Origin: DAOVVL01 sp965603095
GTDB taxonomy: Bacteria > Pseudomonadota > Alphaproteobacteria > Rhodospirillales > Magnetovibrionaceae
Direction: 5' to 3'
Assembly (NCBI GenBank): GCA_965603095.1
Contig: CBFDBQ010000029.1
Span: 1 to 26,602 of the forward strand
DNA length: 26,602 nt
In this document: one piece after another, positions 22,092 through 26,602 of the stretch
How positions within the stretch are numbered: position 1 is the stretch's first letter
Layout: every line of letters starts with the position of its first letter
The notes under the pieces: model-generated
The model's input: only the letters and a program-made list of their open reading frames with translations
Database searches by the model: none
What the model was told of the DNA's origin: nothing
Made by a program: the position numbers and the translations under genes

Positions 22092-22970
22092 ATGAACCAA
22101 TCAATCATAACCAAAAAAGCAAATGCCAAAATTAATCTTTACCTTCATGTAGTGGGAAAGCTAGAAAATGGGTTTCATGCATTAGATTCTCTGGTTGTGT
22201 TTGCCGATGTTGGAGATAACATAACGGTCAACGAAACACCCAATAACAATGAAATATCATTAAAGGTTTCTGGGCCATTTGGTTCTGACGTGCCAACCGA
22301 TGACAGTAACCTTGTTATCAAGGCGGCAAAATTACTGAAACATACCCATAATGTTCAAATGGGTGCAGAAATATTGCTTGAAAAAAATCTCCCCGTATCT
22401 TCTGGCATCGGTGGTGGTTCGGCAGATGCAGGCGCTGTGGTGCATGCATTGAGCAATTTATGGGGCTTGAAAGCCCCGGCGCTGGATTTAAAAACCATTA
22501 GTCAAAAGCTAGGTGCTGATGTTCCGGTTTGTTTTAATGGAAAAAATGTTTTTATGAGCGGCATCGGTGAAATACTAATTCCAGCACCTAAATTACCCGA
22601 ATGCTGGCTGGTGCTGGCCAACTCAGGGGTCAAGATTTCCACTCCAGATGTGTTCAAAAACCGAGTGAGCGAATTTTCAATCCCGGCCCAGTTTGAAGAA
22701 GCCCCAAAAGATGCTGCTCGCTTGGTTGAAATTATTGCAGATAGGGGCAATGACCTTTTCGCCAGCGCCCTTGGCATTCAGCCTGAAATAGGCAAGGTAA
22801 TTGAAGCCCTACAAGGTCTGGATGGTGCTCTGCTGGCCCGCATGAGCGGTAGCGGTGCCACCTGCTATGGCATCTTTGCAGGTGAAAAGGAGGCCTTAGC
22901 CGGGGCCCAGCGCCTGTCCCAAAGCAACCCCAAATGGTGGATTACGGCCGCCAAAATGCTGAGCCACTAG
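22092..22970 (+). CDS. ispE: 4-diphosphocytidyl-2-C-methyl-D-erythritol kinase
   Basis: Phosphorylates CDP-methylerythritol with ATP, the fourth step of the MEP isoprenoid pathway; cytoplasmic. The 292-residue product is a GHMP kinase with ANAKINLYLHVVGK (catalytic Lys13), GFHALDSLVVF, the ATP-binding loop LPVSSGIGGGSADAG (100–114), the catalytic Asp143 in LGADVPVCF and the C-terminal MSGSGATCYGIF. ATG 22092 gives the usual N-terminus; GTG 22080, overlapping the upstream stop, would add four residues and cannot be excluded. Translation is probably coupled to the TPR gene. Normal length. Confidence 0.96.
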   Translation: MNQSIITKKANAKINLYLHVVGKLENGFHALDSLVVFADVGDNITVNETPNNNEISLKVSGPFGSDVPTDDSNLVIKAAKLLKHTHNVQMGAEILLEKNLPVSSGIGGGSADAGAVVHALSNLWGLKAPALDLKTISQKLGADVPVCFNGKNVFMSGIGEILIPAPKLPECWLVLANSGVKISTPDVFKNRVSEFSIPAQFEEAPKDAARLVEIIADRGNDLFASALGIQPEIGKVIEALQGLDGALLARMSGSGATCYGIFAGEKEALAGAQRLSQSNPKWWITAAKMLSH

Positions 22971-22989
22971 GCAGAATCAAAATTATATA

Positions 22990-23030
22990 AATTGTCTTTC
23001 AACCCCTTGCCCATCGGGGCAAAGACAATT
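22990..23030 (+). terminator. Nested hairpin after ispE
   Basis: AATTGTCTTT (22990–22999) and AAAGACAATT (23021–23030) are perfect 10-bp arms. Inside them GCCC and GGGC (23009–23012 and 23017–23020) pair around ATCG. The structure lies 20 bp after the ispE stop and 33 bp before the tRNA. No U tract follows on the plus strand, so it could be a terminator, a processing signal or a protein-binding palindrome. Confidence 0.5.
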
Positions 23031-23062
23031 ATGTTCCTCCAACATTCCAAGGTGAGCCATGG

Positions 23063-23137
23063 TGGGGCGTAGCCAAGTGGTAAGGCAGCGGCTTTTGATG
23101 CCGCCATGCGCAGGTTCGAACCCTGCCGCCCCAACCA
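23063..23137 (+). tRNA. trnQ: tRNA-Gln (anticodon UUG)
   Basis: A 75-nt cloverleaf with CCA encoded. Acceptor arms are TGGGGCG (23063–23069) and CGCCCCA (23127–23133). The anticodon stem GCGGC/GCCGC closes the 7-nt loop TTTTGAT with anticodon TTG. The T arm is GCAGG–TTCGAAC–CCTGC (23110–23126), the discriminator base is A, and CCA lies at 23135–23137. It reads CAA codons (and CAG by wobble). Its 3' end adjoins DNA of different composition, a common integration position. Confidence 0.96.
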
Positions 23138-23145
23138 ACCTTTAC

Positions 23146-23244
23146 AAAAATGTTTCCGACAACGTCGTTCACGGGGAGGGCGACGGCCAACATGAAAATC
23201 AGGACGGCAGAGAGTCTCACCGCTATTTCTCGCGACCTGCTCAT
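23146..23244 (-). pseudogene. Truncated start of a gene downstream of the binding protein
   Basis: ATG 23244 overlaps the stop of the binding-protein gene (ATGA) and reads MSRSREIAVRLSAVLIFMLA, then VALPVNDVVGN. That is about 33 codons with a plausible hydrophobic N-terminal segment. After that the frame runs into the antisense of tRNA-Gln and stops being protein-like. The ATGA overlap is typical of operon genes, so this looks like the first part of a real gene (perhaps another transport component) cut at the tRNA junction. I cannot identify the protein. Confidence 0.5.
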
Positions 23245-24260
23245 GGTAACCCCATCTCAAGAGCGTGATGTATGTTGTATTTGACAGGTTCTGGCACCCA
23301 GTCGGTCCAGATGTCAGGGCGGGTGCTGAGGAAGTGTACAGCCAATTCTTCTGGCTTCAGACCGCGGCTGTGGCCATGGGCGAGCAATTCACTGATCGTG
23401 TCAGCTGGAAAGCTGTAGTGTTTAATGAAACCAAGCAATTTCGGAGTGGCCTCGCCGAGCGAAAAATTGGCAGCCTTGTGGACTGAAACTGGCGGATAGA
23501 CGGTGGCCTGTTCAAGTCGGTCTCGGGCCATGAAGCCAAACCAGCGTAGCGGATCGTAAGGCGGCTCCTCCAAACGCACGAGGTCGTATTCACCCAGCAC
23601 CCAAGTCGGCGACCAATAATAGGTCAAGAACGGCACGCCCTGTTCATAGCTGGAAACTATAAAGCGTTCCAACTCGACCGCGCTCTCGGGAACAACGTTG
23701 ATGAAGTCATCCTCTAGGCCGTAATCCTTTAGTTTCATCGTATTGATCTGCTCGCAGGCCCAGGCTCTGGTACAGTTCCAGAACGCGCCGCGGTCGGGAT
23801 CGTCCGGGTCGGCGAACACCTGCTTATAGCGGGACAGGCCCTGAACGTTCTTGAGGTTGGGCGCCGAGGCTTTGATGCCACGCTCTGCATCCCCTTCAAT
23901 GACGTAGCGCGGCACGTACCAGCCCTGCTCGGAATCTGAAAAGTTCACCCCGAGATCGAGGATCATTCCTTCGTTTTCCAGCTCCCGCCACTGGACCATC
24001 AGGTTGTCGACCCACACTTCCATGATGATATCGGTTTCACCTGCGGCCAGCCTGACTAACGTTTCTGCCGGGCCGTCCATCTTCACCACCTCGGCCTCGC
24101 AGCCAAAGCCGTGGCGGACAATATAGCTGGTGACGGCGGTGTGGAACTTCGCGCTCGGCCAGTCCATTTCAGCGAATAGCAGGGGGAATTCCTGCTCGCA
24201 CTCGTGTGCCGCACGAGAGGGTGAAGAGACGATGCATGCCATCAGGAAACAAAGCGCCAT
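23241..24260 (-). CDS. Betaine-type ABC transporter substrate-binding protein (OpuAC-like)
   Basis: A 339-residue periplasmic solute-binding protein of the glycine betaine/proline OpuAC family. It has a signal peptide (MALCFLMACIVSSPSRA, cleavage near residue 18) followed by FPLLFAEMDWPSAKFHTAV, GETDIIMEVWVDNL, GWYVPRYV, VPFLTYYWSPTWVLGEYDL and LEEPPYDP, a pattern with the aromatic residues expected for quaternary-amine binding. The ligand is not certain. No ATPase or permease gene follows; the next gene is truncated at the tRNA. ATG 24260 has no ribosome-binding site. The frame stays open for 12 codons upstream until TGA, so the native start may have been lost at the right junction. The composition differs sharply from its neighbours. 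Confidence 0.8.
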   Translation of the reverse strand: MALCFLMACIVSSPSRAAHECEQEFPLLFAEMDWPSAKFHTAVTSYIVRHGFGCEAEVVKMDGPAETLVRLAAGETDIIMEVWVDNLMVQWRELENEGMILDLGVNFSDSEQGWYVPRYVIEGDAERGIKASAPNLKNVQGLSRYKQVFADPDDPDRGAFWNCTRAWACEQINTMKLKDYGLEDDFINVVPESAVELERFIVSSYEQGVPFLTYYWSPTWVLGEYDLVRLEEPPYDPLRWFGFMARDRLEQATVYPPVSVHKAANFSLGEATPKLLGFIKHYSFPADTISELLAHGHSRGLKPEELAVHFLSTRPDIWTDWVPEPVKYNIHHALEMGLP

Positions 24261-24411
24261 CGACAGGGTGCGTAACGACGTCGGGTTCAGGTGTGTTCAA
24301 ATTTTTCTCATATGGCACCTATTGGGTTGATTGAAGGTACTATAATAAAGCAAAATGCCGTGCTGGCGGCAACAAATCTGGCTTGCGATTCAAGTCTATT
24401 CCCATCTCTTG

Positions 24412-24445
24412 TGAATGCCCGCTTTGGGTCAAAAGTAGATATTCA
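24412..24445. repeat. Degenerate REP-like palindrome
   Basis: TGAATGCCCGCTTT, then GGGTC, then AAAAGTAGATATTCA: imperfect 14-bp arms (10 of 14 matching) around GGGTC. It resembles a short palindromic intergenic sequence with a GCTTTGGGTC core that I recall from other bacterial genomes. It lies in the gene-free stretch 24261–24715, which is otherwise AT-rich and without a recognisable gene. Confidence 0.4.
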
Positions 24446-24563
24446 GACCTAGCTATTAGAGTGTCTGCTAAATAGCCAGAACTAGACAATTCATCGGCTA
24501 TAGAAGCTCAAACTGGCGCACCAATATTGCATTGATAAATGGAGATGATTTATATAATTACTG

Positions 24564-24593
24564 ACAAAGTTAAGCATAATTTTGCAACTTTGT
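24564..24593. promoter_or_regulatory. Inverted repeat upstream of the oxoprolinase gene
   Basis: ACAAAGTT (24564–24571) and AACTTTGT (24586–24593) are perfect 8-bp arms around 14 nt, about 120 bp before ATG 24716. It may be an operator or a hairpin. A TTGACA (24677–24682) lies nearer the gene but has no good -10 at the right distance. Confidence 0.35.
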
Positions 24594-24715
24594 GCCATGC
24601 TAAGTTGTTAATTACGACAACGTTAATTGTTAAAATCTGAACAAACGTAGCCGATTTATGTCATTTCAAAATGTTTTTGACAGACATCTTAGTTTATATT
24701 TCGTCTTGAAACCTG

Positions 24716-26563
24716 ATGTACAGGAACCATGTTGTGCCCCCTTTTGATGATGCCCAGAGCGAAAAAAACAAGTGGCAATTCTGGATAGACCGGGGTGGCA
24801 CCTTTACCGATGTGGTTGCCCGCAATCTGGCAGGCCAAATCGTAACTAGAAAATTATTATCGGAAAATCCAGAGCGCTATCCCGATGCCGCCTTGCAAGG
24901 CATTCGTGACTTATTAGGCGTTCCAACTGGGGCACCTATTCCATCTGACATAATTGATTCCGTTAAAATGGGCACAACCGTTGCCACCAACGCTTTGCTT
25001 GAACGCAAGGGCGATAGAACTGTTTTGGTCATTAACAAAGGCTTCAAAGATGCATTGCGAATTGCCTATCAGAACAGACCGCATTTGTTTGACCGACATA
25101 TTGTTCTGCCAGAATTATTATATGAACAAGTAATAGAGGCCCAGGGAAGATATAGCGCCCAAGGCGAAGAAATAATTCCGTTTGACGCCGATGCCACCAA
25201 GGCCGAACTGGCAAAAGCGTTTGAAGCGGGCATCAGGTCGGTGGCGATTGTTTTCATGCATGGTTATCGTTATTTCGCCCACGAACAAGCAACTGCTAAA
25301 ATTGCCAGCAATATGGGCTTTACCCAAATATCGACCAGCCACGAAGTCGCCCCATTAATGAAACTAATTAGCCGTGGTGATACCACCGTGGTTGATGCAT
25401 ATCTGTCACCCATACTACGTCGTTATGTTGATAGGGTGGCCGCCGAATTAGGCGACGTTCGGTTGATGTTTATGCAATCTGGCGGTGGCCTGACCGATGC
25501 CCATATGTTTCAAGGCAAAGACGCCATTTTATCAGGCCCGGCTGGTGGTGTGGTTGGCATGGTGCGCACCGGAGAAATAGCCGGCTTTAATAAATTAATC
25601 GGTTTTGATATGGGTGGCACCTCAACCGATGTATCACATTACGCTGATGAATTTGAACGCGCCTTTGAAACCCAAGTGGCAGGCGTTCGTATGCGCGCAC
25701 CCATGATGCACATCCATACTGTTGCCGCAGGTGGCGGATCAATTTTACGTTTTGATGGCGCACGTTATCGTGTTGGGCCGGGATCAGCCGGGGCCAACCC
25801 GGGGCCAGCGTGCTATCGCCGTGGTGGGCCGTTATCAGTTACCGATTGCAATGTTATGATTGGCAAAATCCAGCCCGAACATTTTCCAAAAGTTTTTGGC
25901 CCTAATGCTGATGAGCCCATGGACGGCGAAGCAGTACGGCAAAAATTTTTAGATTTAACAAAACAAATTAAACAAGCAACTGATGAGAACAAAAAATCAG
26001 AAGAGGTCGCCGATGGTTTTTTACGCATTGCAGTTGAAAACATGGCTAACGCCATCAAGCAAATTTCAGTGCAAAGAGGATATGATGTTACCGAATATAC
26101 CTTGTGTTGTTTTGGTGGCGCGGGCGGGCAACACGCCTGTATGGTTGCCGATGCGCTGGGCATGAACAAAGTATTCATCCACCCGCTTGCAGGGGTTTTA
26201 TCGGCCTATGGCATGGGGCTTGCCGATGTTCGGGCCATGCGCGAAGAAACCGTAGAAGCACCTTTGTCAAAAGCATTACTCAACACCCTGCATGACCGTG
26301 TCCAAGAATTAATTATTGAAGCCACCAACGAACTTGAAGCGCAAAATATCAAACTGGACAATATGCAAGCCGTGGCCAAAGCACACATCAGGTACGCAGG
26401 AACCGATGCCGCCATTGTGGTTGATATGGATGATTATGATAAATTAAAGCGCAATTTTTCCAACGCCCATAAAAAGCGTTTCGGTTTTGCCATAGAGACG
26501 CGTGATTTGGTGGTTGAAGCCATATCCATCGAAGTAATCGGGAAAACCGCATCGGTTGAATAG
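24716..26563 (+). CDS. 5-oxoprolinase/hydantoinase A-type subunit, possibly cut by an in-frame stop
   Basis: A 615-residue protein of the HyuA/5-oxoprolinase family, which hydrolyses 5-oxoproline or hydantoins with ATP. The N-terminal hydantoinase domain has WQFWIDRGGTFTDVVAR (20–36) and MGTTVATNALLERKG (85–99). The ASKHA ATPase core has QSGGGLTD, SGPAGGVVG (273–281), GFDMGGTSTDVS (296–307), AAGGGSI and the GPGSAGANPGPACY region. The C-terminal part has CCFGGAGGQHA. The wording is closest to the N-terminal half of fused 5-oxoprolinases of about 1,200 residues. The frame ends in TAG at 26561–26563, short of the usual A-subunit length (about 650–700), and stays open after it to the window edge. 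ATG 24716 has a weak ribosome-binding site. Confidence 0.88.
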   Translation: MYRNHVVPPFDDAQSEKNKWQFWIDRGGTFTDVVARNLAGQIVTRKLLSENPERYPDAALQGIRDLLGVPTGAPIPSDIIDSVKMGTTVATNALLERKGDRTVLVINKGFKDALRIAYQNRPHLFDRHIVLPELLYEQVIEAQGRYSAQGEEIIPFDADATKAELAKAFEAGIRSVAIVFMHGYRYFAHEQATAKIASNMGFTQISTSHEVAPLMKLISRGDTTVVDAYLSPILRRYVDRVAAELGDVRLMFMQSGGGLTDAHMFQGKDAILSGPAGGVVGMVRTGEIAGFNKLIGFDMGGTSTDVSHYADEFERAFETQVAGVRMRAPMMHIHTVAAGGGSILRFDGARYRVGPGSAGANPGPACYRRGGPLSVTDCNVMIGKIQPEHFPKVFGPNADEPMDGEAVRQKFLDLTKQIKQATDENKKSEEVADGFLRIAVENMANAIKQISVQRGYDVTEYTLCCFGGAGGQHACMVADALGMNKVFIHPLAGVLSAYGMGLADVRAMREETVEAPLSKALLNTLHDRVQELIIEATNELEAQNIKLDNMQAVAKAHIRYAGTDAAIVVDMDDYDKLKRNFSNAHKKRFGFAIETRDLVVEAISIEVIGKTASVE

Positions 26564-26602
26564 CGTGAACATGAAATAAATGACCACCGAACAACGGTGC
26601 CA

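Larger units (their letters stand above)
23146..24295. other. GC-rich block of probable foreign origin next to tRNA-Gln
   Basis: From just past the tRNA to about 24295 the DNA is markedly GC-richer than either side; one 60-nt row (23761–23820) is about two-thirds G+C by count, against flanks nearer the mid-forties. It holds a substrate-binding-protein gene with no visible ribosome-binding site and a second gene cut at the tRNA side. No integrase, insertion-sequence ends or duplicated tRNA 3' end were seen at the right boundary. Horizontal acquisition followed by deletion fits; so does a chimeric contig. Confidence 0.55.

Noticed and set aside
22967..23268. ORFs covering tRNA-Gln on both strands
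   Set aside because: They translate the tRNA and its antisense (GRVRTCAW-type artefacts). Only the first 33 codons from 23244 look like a real gene.
24322..24346. TATAAT at 24341–24346 as a promoter
   Set aside because: TTGATT lies too close upstream and no gene starts downstream for about 370 bp.
23137..24715. A complete genomic island with attachment repeats at tRNA-Gln
   Set aside because: No copy of the tRNA 3' end was found at the right side and no integrase gene is present, so only a foreign fragment can be supported.

Overview
The window is chromosomal DNA of an alphaproteobacterium. The evidence is a set of gene neighbourhoods typical of that class: lysA–lptM–argH next to a divergent tlpA-like gene; a PduO-type adenosyltransferase followed by the site of etfBA and a 3-hydroxybutyryl-CoA dehydrogenase; rnhB–ccrM; and ETF-QO–TPR protein–ispE. 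The GANTC methyltransferase CcrM argues for a lineage with Caulobacter-like cell-cycle methylation. Base composition is moderate to AT-rich by eye for the class. I cannot name the genus.

Layout. Positions 1–2637 (minus strand) hold the 3' part of lysA, the small lipoprotein gene lptM (too short for most gene callers) and argH. Positions 2710–8788 (plus) hold a membrane-anchored TlpA/ResA-like thioredoxin, a soluble four-PAS histidine kinase whose third PAS domain looks like the haem PAS of FixL, an endonuclease/exonuclease/phosphatase-fold protein and a long aminopeptidase P. Positions 8927–11715 (plus) hold a small protein with a possible degenerate GIY-YIG fold, a cob(I)alamin adenosyltransferase, a 42-codon remnant of etfA where etfB and etfA should be, hbd and a dCMP deaminase. 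A strong bidirectional terminator at 11719–11749 separates this block from ccrM and rnhB (minus). A pair of TIGR04283/TIGR04282 glycosyltransferase-like genes (plus) then meets moaB, a soluble lytic transglycosylase and a family-4-like uracil-DNA glycosylase (minus). Positions 18655–22970 (plus) hold ETF-QO, a periplasmic TPR protein and ispE. These are followed by tRNA-Gln(UUG), a GC-rich block with a betaine-type binding protein and a truncated second gene (minus), a gene-poor AT-rich stretch, and the N-terminal half of a 5-oxoprolinase/hydantoinase.

How the genes relate. ETF-QO passes electrons from ETF to ubiquinone, yet ETF itself has been cut out of its usual site here, so a second etfBA locus, or a deletion or assembly problem, must be considered. 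The leader of ccrM carries five GANTC sites within 79 bp, which is strong sequence support for methylation-dependent autoregulation. The region 3' of tRNA-Gln has the composition and broken genes expected of acquired DNA.

The most informative observations are the etfBA deletion with its apparent 7-nt microhomology, the GANTC cluster and possible leaderless start of ccrM, the FixL-like PAS joined to a PleC/DivJ-like kinase core, the foreign block at tRNA-Gln, the in-frame stop near the end of the oxoprolinase gene, and the uracil-DNA glycosylase that lacks two of four Fe–S cysteines. I found no CRISPR array, complete insertion sequence, riboswitch or replication origin.
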